Shown here: positions 25,779 to 33,145 of the stretch, in pieces
Position numbering within the stretch: the first letter of the stretch is position 1
How the letters are laid out: every line of letters starts with the position of its first letter
NCBI GenBank assembly: GCA_024698585.1
Contig: JAILRB010000033.1
Span: forward strand, 1 to 44,714
From: Eubacterium sp.
Lineage (GTDB): Bacteria; Bacillota; Clostridia; Lachnospirales; Lachnospiraceae
DNA: 44,714 nt
Direction: 5' to 3'
The notes under the pieces: model-generated
Told to the model about the DNA's origin: nothing
What the model saw: the letters and a program-made list of their open reading frames with translations, nothing else
Database searches by the model: none
Program-made: the position numbers and the translations under genes

Positions 25779-26636
25779 TTATTTTTTCATTTCCCGCTCT
25801 AATTCATATATAATCTTCGCAATGGCATGCTCTTTATTTGATACGGTTACCCTGTCAGCCACAGCCTTTACTGAATCTAACGCATTTTCAACCGCATAGC
25901 CTATGTCAGCACATTCCAAAAGTGTCAGATCATTTTCATAATCACCAACACCGATAGTGGTATGGATTGAATCATCCATCTGTTCCTTCATATACTGAAC
26001 GGCCACACCTTTTCCGCTGTGAACCGGCTGAATTTCTAAACCTTCCGGCCAACTGGTATCAAAGCGAAATTTATGCCCAAACTTCTCTTTTAAATCTTTT
26101 TGAAGCGCTTGCGTCAGTTCTGTATTTTGGAAGGATAATGCCTTATACAATCCGTTCGGAAGTGGTTCAAATATTTTTTCCAAAGCTTCCTTTCCTACTG
26201 CTGCGGCATCCGGAAGAGGTTCTATTCTTTTTTTTGAAGTCCCCTCTCCTACCGGCGTCTTACCCGGTTTGAAGGAAATACTATCCTGATAGGTGTAGTT
26301 AATCCAGCATTCCCACACTTCTGGATAGTTACAATCAATATAATCAAAAAGCTCCAGATAATCCTCTTTCGTTGCAGTCCATTCATGCAAAATTTTTTCA
26401 TTTTCCAAATCATACAGAACAGTCCCATTCAGCGCTACCATTGGCGCATTAATTTTAATCTGATCACTAAACTCATGAGCATGTCCCGGAAATCTTCCGG
26501 TAGCAAGAGTAAATCTTCCGCCTTCTTTTTGAAAGTATCGGATTGCCTCAGCATTTTCTTCCGAAACCTTTCCCGGCTCATATGTTAATGTTCCGTCACA
26601 ATCTGTACAAATCAGATAACCACTAAATTTCCCCAT
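25779..26636 (-). CDS. HAD-superfamily phosphatase, Cof type
   Basis: 285 residues, cytosolic. Motif I is CTDCDGTL (Asp12 nucleophile, Asp14 acid/base), motif II is TLATGRFPG, and motif IV is GVGDYENDLTLLE with Mg2+-binding Asp residues. Gly-Lys of HSGKGVAVQYM supplies motif III Lys. The inserted cap domain between motifs II and III marks a C2-cap Cof/YbiV subgroup, which dephosphorylates sugar phosphates or similar small molecules. Start follows AAAGGA. It lies 21 nt after the DUF1846 gene. Confidence 0.9.
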   Translation of the reverse strand: MGKFSGYLICTDCDGTLTYEPGKVSEENAEAIRYFQKEGGRFTLATGRFPGHAHEFSDQIKINAPMVALNGTVLYDLENEKILHEWTATKEDYLELFDYIDCNYPEVWECWINYTYQDSISFKPGKTPVGEGTSKKRIEPLPDAAAVGKEALEKIFEPLPNGLYKALSFQNTELTQALQKDLKEKFGHKFRFDTSWPEGLEIQPVHSGKGVAVQYMKEQMDDSIHTTIGVGDYENDLTLLECADIGYAVENALDSVKAVADRVTVSNKEHAIAKIIYELEREMKK

Positions 26637-26657
26637 TGGTAAATTTCCTTTCAGAAA

Positions 26658-28145
26658 TTAATTTTTGTGATATTTTCTTCCTGTTTCCTCGTACTTTGGT
26701 TCGCAAGTTAAACGAACGCCTAATTTTTTCAGAACCTGCTCATCCACGGAAGACAATAATACTGTGGAATGTCCTTCACAGCCGTGAATCTTTGTCAACT
26801 GGTGTAATGCTTTTTTCGCCACATCACTTCGGGATGCTGATACTGATAAAGCAATTAAGATTTCATCTGTGTGAAGTCTAGGGTTCTGACTTCCAAAGTA
26901 ATCCGTCTTTAAGGACTGAATTGGCTCAATGGCTTCCGGTGAAATCAATTTCACATCATCATCAATGTCTGCCAAATACTTTAACGCATTTAACAATGCT
27001 GCAGAAGCAGCTCCCAGTAAATCACTGGTCTTTCCTGTGATAATCTTTCCATCCTCTAACTGAATCGCAAATCCAGGATTTCCTGTCTGTTCTTCTACCT
27101 TCATGGCTTCTTTCGCACCCATACGGTCATCCATGCTGACTCCCGCCTGCTTCATCAGTAATTCCAGTTTATACTGGTCATCCTTAGATTCTCCATTTTT
27201 CTTCTTGTCACAAAGACACTTATAGTATCTTCGAATAATTTCCTGTTCTGATGCTCTGCAACAAACTGCATCATCCACGATACAATTTCCTGCCATGTTA
27301 ACCCCCATGTCTGTCGGGGATTTATATGGACTCTTTCCGTTAATCAATTCAAACATCGCATTTACTACCGGAAAGATTTCAATATCTCGGTTATAGTTTA
27401 CTGTAGTTTCCCCATATGCATCTAAATGAAATGGGTCAATCATATTTACGTCATTTAAGTCTGCTGTTGCCGCTTCATAGGCAAGGTTTACCGGATGTTT
27501 TAATGGGATATTCCAAATCGGGAAAGTTTCAAACTTCGCATATCCCGCATCAATTCCTCTCTTATGTTCATGATATAACTGGGAAAGACATGTAGCCATC
27601 TTTCCACTTCCCGGTCCCGGTGCAGTAATTACAACCAACGGTCTTTCTGTTTCGATATATTCATTTTTTCCGTATCCTTCGTCGCTAACAATTTTCACAA
27701 CATCACTAGGATATCCCGGAATCTTATAATGTCTGTATGACTTGATTCCCATCTCTTCCAGACGTTTTTGGAAACGTTCTGCGGAAACCTGTCCGGCAAA
27801 TTTTGTAAGACAAACACTTCCTACATATAATCCTCTAGACTGGAATGCATCAATCAAACGTAATACATCCATATCATAAGTGATTCCATAATCACCACGA
27901 ACTTTATTTTCTTCAATATCTTCCGCACTGATTACAATGACAATCTCTGCCTGTTCCTTTAACTGTAATAACATCTGAAGTTTTGAGTCCGGCTTAAATC
28001 CCGGAAGAACTCTGGATGCATGATAATCATCAAACAGTTTTCCTCCAAACTCCAAATATAATTTATTCCCAAACTGGGAAATTCGTTCTCTAATGTGTTC
28101 TGACTGCATCTTCAGATACAAATCGTTATCAAATCCTATCTTCAC
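26658..28145 (-). CDS. DUF1846 family protein
   Basis: 495 residues with GTG start at 28145, preceded by AGGAG; matches the usual length of the DUF1846 family. Typical pieces are MKIGFDNDLYLKMQ at the N-terminus, RVLPGFKPDSKLQML, GDYGITYDMDVLRLID, VVITAPGPGSGKMATCLSQL (a P-loop-like GPGSGK), NRDIEIFPVVNAM and SPTDMGVNMAG. Several Firmicutes members have known structures but no settled function. A GPGSGK loop suggests nucleotide binding, which is inference. First gene of a unit with the HAD phosphatase. Confidence 0.92.
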   Translation of the reverse strand: MKIGFDNDLYLKMQSEHIRERISQFGNKLYLEFGGKLFDDYHASRVLPGFKPDSKLQMLLQLKEQAEIVIVISAEDIEENKVRGDYGITYDMDVLRLIDAFQSRGLYVGSVCLTKFAGQVSAERFQKRLEEMGIKSYRHYKIPGYPSDVVKIVSDEGYGKNEYIETERPLVVITAPGPGSGKMATCLSQLYHEHKRGIDAGYAKFETFPIWNIPLKHPVNLAYEAATADLNDVNMIDPFHLDAYGETTVNYNRDIEIFPVVNAMFELINGKSPYKSPTDMGVNMAGNCIVDDAVCCRASEQEIIRRYYKCLCDKKKNGESKDDQYKLELLMKQAGVSMDDRMGAKEAMKVEEQTGNPGFAIQLEDGKIITGKTSDLLGAASAALLNALKYLADIDDDVKLISPEAIEPIQSLKTDYFGSQNPRLHTDEILIALSVSASRSDVAKKALHQLTKIHGCEGHSTVLLSSVDEQVLKKLGVRLTCEPKYEETGRKYHKN

Positions 28146-28175
28146 AACCTTCTCCTACTGTTCATTTTTTACCGT

Positions 28176-28184
28176 AACATTATA
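28176..28184 (-). promoter_or_regulatory. Extended -10 promoter of the DUF1846 gene
   Basis: On the minus strand TGTTATAAT (ends about 28179) lies about 35 nt before the GTG start. No clear -35 box is seen at the normal distance. Confidence 0.4.
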
Positions 28185-28213
28185 ACACGTTTCCGCCAAT
28201 AATGTACCCCTTT

Positions 28214-28756
28214 TTATATTCTTTTCATATACTTTTCAAATAATGACAAATATTGTTTTTCCACATCCTCAAAGGGTCTGACCTCATACGAAAACTCCGT
28301 CTTCATTTCCGGCGGGTCAATGGCCATATGTTCATTCAGTAACGTCTTCAAATCATAATAAAGCATGTCATGATCCACCTGCTTCATTTTCTGATATTCA
28401 TCATCGGTCAATTTCGATCCCAGGTATTTTGTAAAAATTACATCCAGAATTCTGTCTTCGAAATCATTGTATTCCTTCAGATATGGTTTAAAAGGACTTG
28501 GAACATCTGACAGGTATGCCTCCGCTCCATCATGTAGCAGGCACGCCAGAACCACTCGTCCGGAATAGCCTCTCGCATCTGCCTCCAGTGCACAATGAAT
28601 GCAATGTTGCCCTACGGAAAAAAATTGTTTGACATGTCCATTTCCTCTCGTAATCAAAGACAATGCATGTGCCATATCCTCAATTCGGATATCCTCCAGT
28701 TTCGGTTCTGTGGGAATCATATGAAGCCCTGTATACGTTGTAATATAATTTGGCAT
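28214..28756 (-). CDS. HD-domain phosphohydrolase
   Basis: 180 residues, cytosolic. The HD motif is LACLLHDGAEAYLSDVPSPFK (His and Asp metal ligands), with VGQHCIHCALEA earlier supplying the first His. The region matches the YfbR/HD-type hydrolases, which remove phosphate from nucleoside monophosphates; the exact substrate is open. The start ATG follows GGAG and lies 2 nt after the SGNH gene's stop codon, so the two genes are probably translationally coupled. Confidence 0.85.
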   Translation of the reverse strand: MPNYITTYTGLHMIPTEPKLEDIRIEDMAHALSLITRGNGHVKQFFSVGQHCIHCALEADARGYSGRVVLACLLHDGAEAYLSDVPSPFKPYLKEYNDFEDRILDVIFTKYLGSKLTDDEYQKMKQVDHDMLYYDLKTLLNEHMAIDPPEMKTEFSYEVRPFEDVEKQYLSLFEKYMKRI

Positions 28757-28758
28757 TA

Positions 28759-29574
28759 CTATTCTCCATTCCTTATGATTTCCATCAGTTTTTCTTCAAA
28801 GACCGGGGTCCACCAGAGCTGATAACCGGCCCGTGTGGGATGTACCCAATCAACCATATAGAAATCAAATTGTTCTTTTCCTTTCTGATTGAATGCTTCA
28901 TCACCATTCATATCCAGCAAATCCACATTCCACTTCTTACAGATTTTCTTTGTCGCTTCCACCATGGAACGATAATTGTCCGAATCCAATAACGGAGAAG
29001 TGTAAAACATCACCGGACAATTCCATTTCTTCTTTATATAGGAAATAATAAATTCCATTGCCCCAAAAGTCGTATGAATATCAAAGTTCTCGCCTTGCGC
29101 CGAGATGGTTCCCTGATACTGTGGCGGAAACTGACTGTCATTCGTAGAAACCTGAATCACAAAGGCATCCGGTTTTCCATCTTCCGGGAAGTCAGTCAGA
29201 CGGGAAACATAGGACTGTTCTGCTGTCTCTGCCAGAGAATTCTCATCCCTTCCCAAGAACTTCCATGGGTTCGTTTCATCCTCCTTGTCATAAGGAATCT
29301 CCGCCAAAGTGGTTCCGCTAATGGCGCTCTTATAGGAAATACTTCCGGTCTTTCTTGCAATAAAATCAGCCATGCTCTCTCCCTTAGAACCAAATCCATA
29401 GGTAATGGAAGAGCCAAGCCAATAAATTGTTTTTCCCTGTAGTGGACTCTTCTCTTCTGTCACGCACTGTGCCACGGAATATTCTTCACCGTTTCCAATC
29501 TTTTCGTCACCGATGGTAAAAGCAAAATTTCCCTGATTTGTTTTTCCTAAATCAATTCTTTTTTCTTGTATCAT
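28759..29574 (-). CDS. SGNH/GDSL-type hydrolase (esterase-like)
   Basis: 271 residues from ATG at 29574; AGGAG lies 12 nt upstream, rather far. No signal peptide is seen. SGNH blocks: IYWLGSSITYGFGS (block I, nucleophile Ser in GSSITYG), SAISGTTLAEI (block II Gly), QVSTNDSQ (block III Asn), and VDWVHPTRAGY (block V, Asp and His). It should hydrolyse ester bonds of an acetylated or acylated substrate. The N-terminal ~50 residues form a beta-rich extension. Together with the HD gene it forms a two-gene unit. Confidence 0.88.
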   Translation of the reverse strand: MIQEKRIDLGKTNQGNFAFTIGDEKIGNGEEYSVAQCVTEEKSPLQGKTIYWLGSSITYGFGSKGESMADFIARKTGSISYKSAISGTTLAEIPYDKEDETNPWKFLGRDENSLAETAEQSYVSRLTDFPEDGKPDAFVIQVSTNDSQFPPQYQGTISAQGENFDIHTTFGAMEFIISYIKKKWNCPVMFYTSPLLDSDNYRSMVEATKKICKKWNVDLLDMNGDEAFNQKGKEQFDFYMVDWVHPTRAGYQLWWTPVFEEKLMEIIRNGE

Positions 29575-29608
29575 TTTTGTAATCGCTCCTGTTTTTTCAC
29601 CTCTTTTT

Positions 29609-29637
29609 AGTATAACGAATCCATTTCCCCTACGCAA
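29609..29637 (-). promoter_or_regulatory. Promoter of the SGNH-HD unit
   Basis: On the minus strand: TTGCGT (29637-29632), 17-nt spacer, TATACT (29614-29609). Confidence 0.6.
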
Positions 29638-29662
29638 CATTTATCTGTTTCTCGATGGAAAT

Positions 29663-29679
29663 ATATCGTTTTTCGATAT
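29663..29679. promoter_or_regulatory. Inverted repeat, possible operator
   Basis: ATATCG (29663-29668), TTTTT, CGATAT (29674-29679), ending 7 nt before the -35 box at 29687. A further CGAT half lies at 29653. It could bind the HTH protein encoded at 30219; that is inference. Confidence 0.35.
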
Positions 29680-29686
29680 GTTTTTG

Positions 29687-29715
29687 TTGACAAACAACAT
29701 TCTACGTATTATATT
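29687..29715 (+). promoter_or_regulatory. Promoter of the DUF2975-HTH-DUF4173 operon
   Basis: TTGACA (29687-29692), 17-nt spacer, TATATT (29710-29715); nearly consensus. Confidence 0.75.
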
Positions 29716-29760
29716 GATGAAAAGACAACGCATTTTATAAAATGATTAAGGAGTGAAATG

Positions 29761-30207
29761 ATGAGCATATCAAAACTAACAAAATTATTACTGGATGTGA
29801 TGTTTTATTCAGGCATCCTCGTTACAATTTTTCTTACCTGGATTTTAAAACCCTATGGGGAACACTTTGATCCTAGCATCAAAAAATATCTCTATCCCCT
29901 AGTTGCCCTTCTCACCATTTGTGGGATTTCCGCAATATTGATTATCTGGGAACTGAGAAAAATTTTCAAAACCGTTCTGACAGATCAATGCTTTGTCATG
30001 GAAAATGTGACGAGCCTGAACCGTATGGCAATTTACAGCTTTGTCATTGCATTCATGATGCTGGTTCGTAATGTGGCACTTTATATTACTCTGGCATCCA
30101 TGTCCATGGTTCTGGTTTTCCTGATTGCCGGTCTTTTTAGTAAGGTTCTGGCTCAGGTCTTCCACCGAGCTGTCAGTTATAAAGAAGAAACGGACTTAAC
30201 GATTTAG
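29761..30207 (+). CDS. DUF2975 membrane protein
   Basis: 148 residues. AAGGAG lies 7 nt before ATG at 29761 and 4 nt before ATG at 29758, so the second is preferred. Four TM helices are seen: LDVMFYSGILVTIFLTWIL, PLVALLTICGISAILIIWEL, AIYSFVIAFMMLVRNVALYI, and MSMVLVFLIAGLFSKVLAQVF. The FLIAGLFSKVLAQVF end and FVMENVTSLNRMA are typical of DUF2975. Such proteins regularly occur beside a small YozG-like Cro/CI regulator, as here, 11 nt downstream. They may sense a membrane signal for the regulator, but the function is unproven. Confidence 0.88.
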   Translation: MSISKLTKLLLDVMFYSGILVTIFLTWILKPYGEHFDPSIKKYLYPLVALLTICGISAILIIWELRKIFKTVLTDQCFVMENVTSLNRMAIYSFVIAFMMLVRNVALYITLASMSMVLVFLIAGLFSKVLAQVFHRAVSYKEETDLTI

Positions 30208-30218
30208 GAGGTGCACAT

Positions 30219-30428
30219 ATGAGTATTAAGATCAATTTAGATGTAGTCATGGCACAACGAAAAATCGGAGTCAATGAATTAGCACAAAAAGTCGGAATCA
30301 CACCGGCGAATTTATCCATCTTAAAGAACAACCGCGCCAAAGCAATTCGATTATCCACGCTGGATGAAATCTGCTGTGTCTTGAATTGTCAGCCGGGAGA
30401 CATATTGATTTATGAAGACGAATCCTAA
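30219..30428 (+). CDS. YozG-like Cro/CI-type HTH regulator
   Basis: 69 residues, almost only one helix-turn-helix domain: LDVVMAQRKIGVNELAQKVG, then ITPANLSILKNNRAKAIRLS and TLDEICCVLNCQPGDILIY. Small regulators of this type bind their own promoter region; the inverted repeat at 29663-29679 is a candidate site. AGGAGG lies upstream of the ATG. It is second in the three-gene operon. Confidence 0.92.
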   Translation: MSIKINLDVVMAQRKIGVNELAQKVGITPANLSILKNNRAKAIRLSTLDEICCVLNCQPGDILIYEDES

Positions 30429-30454
30429 AAGATTCATATAGAAAGGGGAAAATT

Positions 30455-32098
30455 ATGGAACAACAAAATAATACAATTCAAAACAATTATCAGGAGTGGC
30501 AAAATAATACACCTAACTGGAAAGAACGTATGGCTCAAATAAAAAAGAAAAAAGACGAAGAAGCAACTCAGTTCTTTGAGACTTTAGGAATCGGAACGTT
30601 GGTTTATGCACTGATTCTTACCCTTTGTCTCTATAAAAATCTGTACAGTTTCACCTGTCCGATTTTCTCAATCAGCACTGCCGCTTATATGCACTATATC
30701 AGCAAACGTTTCGGACATTCGTTTCATGGAATCAACTATTTTTTAGCAGCTACCATTGCACTACTTGGTTTTTCTAATTTTCTGACCGCTAACTATCTGA
30801 TGATTTTTTATAATTATCTGGCGATTATCATATTATTTGTCATCAATTTTATTCTGATTTTCTTTGATTTGAAGGAGATTAATCTTCTAGGACACATATG
30901 CTTTATCATGAAATATGCCTTCGAAAGTCTGGAACAAATCCCGCTTCCTTTCGATCATTTATTCCGTCAGATCAAAAGGCGGAAAACATCAAAATCAGAA
31001 CGAACAAAATATATCATTATGGGAGTTGTCATTACCATTCCCGTCTTTTTGATTGTGTATTGGTTGCTCTCCAGTGCAGATGCAGTTTTTCAGCAGGTGT
31101 TTTCCATTGATTTGGACTGGTTGAATCTGGAATTCATCATTGAAAATACCTTTGGAATTCTTTTAACCTTTGCACTGTCCTATGCCATCCCTTATGCGCT
31201 GGTGATTTCTTTGGACAAAACAGATTCATCGAAAGTAAAAAGCGTGAAGAAAAATTATAACCCAATTATTCCGATAATTTTAGGGAGTTCCCTTTCCCTG
31301 CTTTATGTGACATTTTCTGTAATCCAGATTGTCTTCCTTTTCATGCAAGCAGGAACATTACCGGAAGGTTATACCTATGCGGAATATGCCAGGGAAGGAT
31401 TTTTCCAACTTTTATTCCTCAGCATTTCCAATGCCTTTGCAATCCTGATAGGAATGGAACTGTTTCGTAGTCATAAGGTACTAAAGGTGCTTTTATTAAC
31501 CATCAGCGGATGCACCTTCATCATGATAGCTTCCAGTGCTTATCGAATGATGATGTATATTGATAATTATGGTTTGACAAGCTATCGTATTTTCGTATTG
31601 TGGGGACTATTGGTGATCTTTTTACTGCTTTTGGGATTGGTATATCAGATGTTTGTAAAAAAATTCTCATTATTTAATTATGCACTAATCGTATCCTCTC
31701 TCTGCTTTATGGTTCTGTCCTTTAGTCACTATGATTATTGGATTGCACACTATAATTTTGCAAGATATGAAGCCATTCAGCAGCATCAGTTATCTGACGA
31801 TTCCAAGCATCAGGAATCCGAGGACAGCTATGAGGAAGAAGCGGATGCCGAACTTTTATTTATGAATAATCGTTATGTGGACTATGAGTACTTTTTAGAT
31901 TTATCAGAAGATGCAGCACCAATCATGGCTGATCATCTGGACGAGCTATTCCAATATATGAAAACGGAAAAATTACCGATTCATGATGCCGAATGGTATC
32001 CATATAAAAAGCACGGAAAAAGAAAGATGTCCCTTAGAACCTTTAACTTATCAAGATATCTGGCAGAACAAAAGATTCCTACCGGTTATTCGAAATAG
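30455..32098 (+). CDS. DUF4173/DUF4153-type polytopic membrane protein
   Basis: 547 residues. After ~45 charged residues (WKERMAQIKKKKDEEATQFF) come about twelve TM helices, ending near residue 430. The middle has FLIVYWLLSSADAVFQQVF, where LLSSADxVF is typical of DUF4173. The C-terminal ~120 residues are outside the membrane and carry acidic stretches (SKHQESEDSYEEEADAE) and YVDYEYFLDLSEDAAP. The family's role is unknown; the operon with DUF2975 and YozG-like HTH is a common arrangement. GGGGA precedes the start ATG. Confidence 0.85.
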   Translation: MEQQNNTIQNNYQEWQNNTPNWKERMAQIKKKKDEEATQFFETLGIGTLVYALILTLCLYKNLYSFTCPIFSISTAAYMHYISKRFGHSFHGINYFLAATIALLGFSNFLTANYLMIFYNYLAIIILFVINFILIFFDLKEINLLGHICFIMKYAFESLEQIPLPFDHLFRQIKRRKTSKSERTKYIIMGVVITIPVFLIVYWLLSSADAVFQQVFSIDLDWLNLEFIIENTFGILLTFALSYAIPYALVISLDKTDSSKVKSVKKNYNPIIPIILGSSLSLLYVTFSVIQIVFLFMQAGTLPEGYTYAEYAREGFFQLLFLSISNAFAILIGMELFRSHKVLKVLLLTISGCTFIMIASSAYRMMMYIDNYGLTSYRIFVLWGLLVIFLLLLGLVYQMFVKKFSLFNYALIVSSLCFMVLSFSHYDYWIAHYNFARYEAIQQHQLSDDSKHQESEDSYEEEADAELLFMNNRYVDYEYFLDLSEDAAPIMADHLDELFQYMKTEKLPIHDAEWYPYKKHGKRKMSLRTFNLSRYLAEQKIPTGYSK

Positions 32099-32112
32099 GA
32101 CAACGAAAAAGA

Positions 32113-32137
32113 GGTTATCACAGAATTTGTGATAACC
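32113..32137. terminator. Bidirectional terminator between convergent genes
   Basis: 10-bp stem GGTTATCACA / TGTGATAACC, loop GAATT, followed by CCTTTTTT on the plus strand. It ends the DUF4173 operon; the AIM24 gene ends 33 nt to the right. Confidence 0.8.
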
Positions 32138-32169
32138 CCTTTTTTATCATTCATTAAAGTGAGAAAACT

Positions 32170-33042
32170 TTAATTTCCTAAGAATCCGCCTAATACAGAG
32201 CCAACTGCATTTCCTACACTACCGGAAGCTCCACTGCTGCTTCCTGTGTTTCCACCTTCCGGTGTAGCGATTGCTCCGCTAAAACGAACTGGTGCAACAA
32301 GAATCTTTCCTGTTCCACGATATACGTTTACAAGACCTTCTCCTGATGCTGCTGAGCCAATCAATGACTTAGTAGACTTTTCAACTGTGAAGTCTAAAGA
32401 ACCTGACCAAGCAATTGCCTGATTTCCGTCAATCTTTACAACGTCATTGTCTAATGTGATTTCAATTAATTCTTCTCTTGGAACAGGGCTTTCTAATACG
32501 GCAATACCGCTTCCCTGTAATGAAGTATTAAATAATCCTTCACCACCTAATACTGCTGAGCTTAAGCTACTTCTTGATACAACCTTCATATCAACTGTGC
32601 TATCACAAGCTAAGAACATTCCGTCTTCAATCACGAGAGATCCGTTCCAATCAGCAATATCTTCGAATAAGATATACTTATATGTAGGTTCAAGGATAAC
32701 CTTTCCTGTACCTTCATATTTAGGTTTTACTGCAGTTTCTCCTGTAACCTTACTTCCAATGAATTTCTTCATGAAATCTCCAGCACCTTTTACATCAGTA
32801 GCAATATTAACATTTCCTAAAGTCATCTGCATAGCGCCTGCCTGAAGAATAATACTACTGTTATTAAGATCAGCAATTACCTGTCTTTTCTTGATATTCA
32901 TTTTTGCTGCAAAATATGTATTGATTGCTGAATATGGATCATTTGATACATCATGATCGTATTCTAATAATGAATAGCATCCCTTTCCCGGTAACACCTT
33001 TCTAATTTCTGCATTAGGGTCCTGTAATTTAATCTGAAACAT
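32170..33042 (-). CDS. AIM24 family protein
   Basis: 290 residues. The body is a TspO-independent beta-sandwich of the AIM24 (DUF124) type: AAKMNIKKRQVIADLNNSSI, then AGAMQMTLGNVNIATDVKG, VILEPTYKYILFEDI, LVIEDGMFLACDSTVD, SSLSSAVLGGEGLFNTSLQG, and VDGNQAIAWSGSLDFTVEKS-like text. The end is a Gly/Ser-rich tail (GNTGSSSGASGSVGNAVG). Bacterial members are cytosolic proteins of unknown role. Start ATG follows AAAGGAGG. The promoter lies directly upstream. Confidence 0.9.
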   Translation of the reverse strand: MFQIKLQDPNAEIRKVLPGKGCYSLLEYDHDVSNDPYSAINTYFAAKMNIKKRQVIADLNNSSIILQAGAMQMTLGNVNIATDVKGAGDFMKKFIGSKVTGETAVKPKYEGTGKVILEPTYKYILFEDIADWNGSLVIEDGMFLACDSTVDMKVVSRSSLSSAVLGGEGLFNTSLQGSGIAVLESPVPREELIEITLDNDVVKIDGNQAIAWSGSLDFTVEKSTKSLIGSAASGEGLVNVYRGTGKILVAPVRFSGAIATPEGGNTGSSSGASGSVGNAVGSVLGGFLGN

Positions 33043-33075
33043 ACTCCGTTCCTCCTTTTCCTTTACTCAACTACT

Positions 33076-33104
33076 ATGATACTACATTAAAGCAATACTG
33101 TCAA
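33076..33104 (-). promoter_or_regulatory. Promoter of the AIM24 gene
   Basis: On the minus strand: TTGACA (33104-33099), 17-nt spacer, TATCAT (33081-33076). The -35 box overlaps the T-tract of the terminator at 33105-33134. Confidence 0.7.
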
Positions 33105-33134
33105 AAAAACGACATGATTTTTCATGCCGTTTTT
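33105..33134 (-). terminator. Intrinsic terminator of the beta-helix/GH128 gene
   Basis: 13-nt arms AAAAACGACATGA / TCATGCCGTTTTT with one A-C mismatch, loop TTTT, followed on the minus strand by T-rich sequence. Confidence 0.7.
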
Positions 33135-33145
33135 CCTATTTTTTT

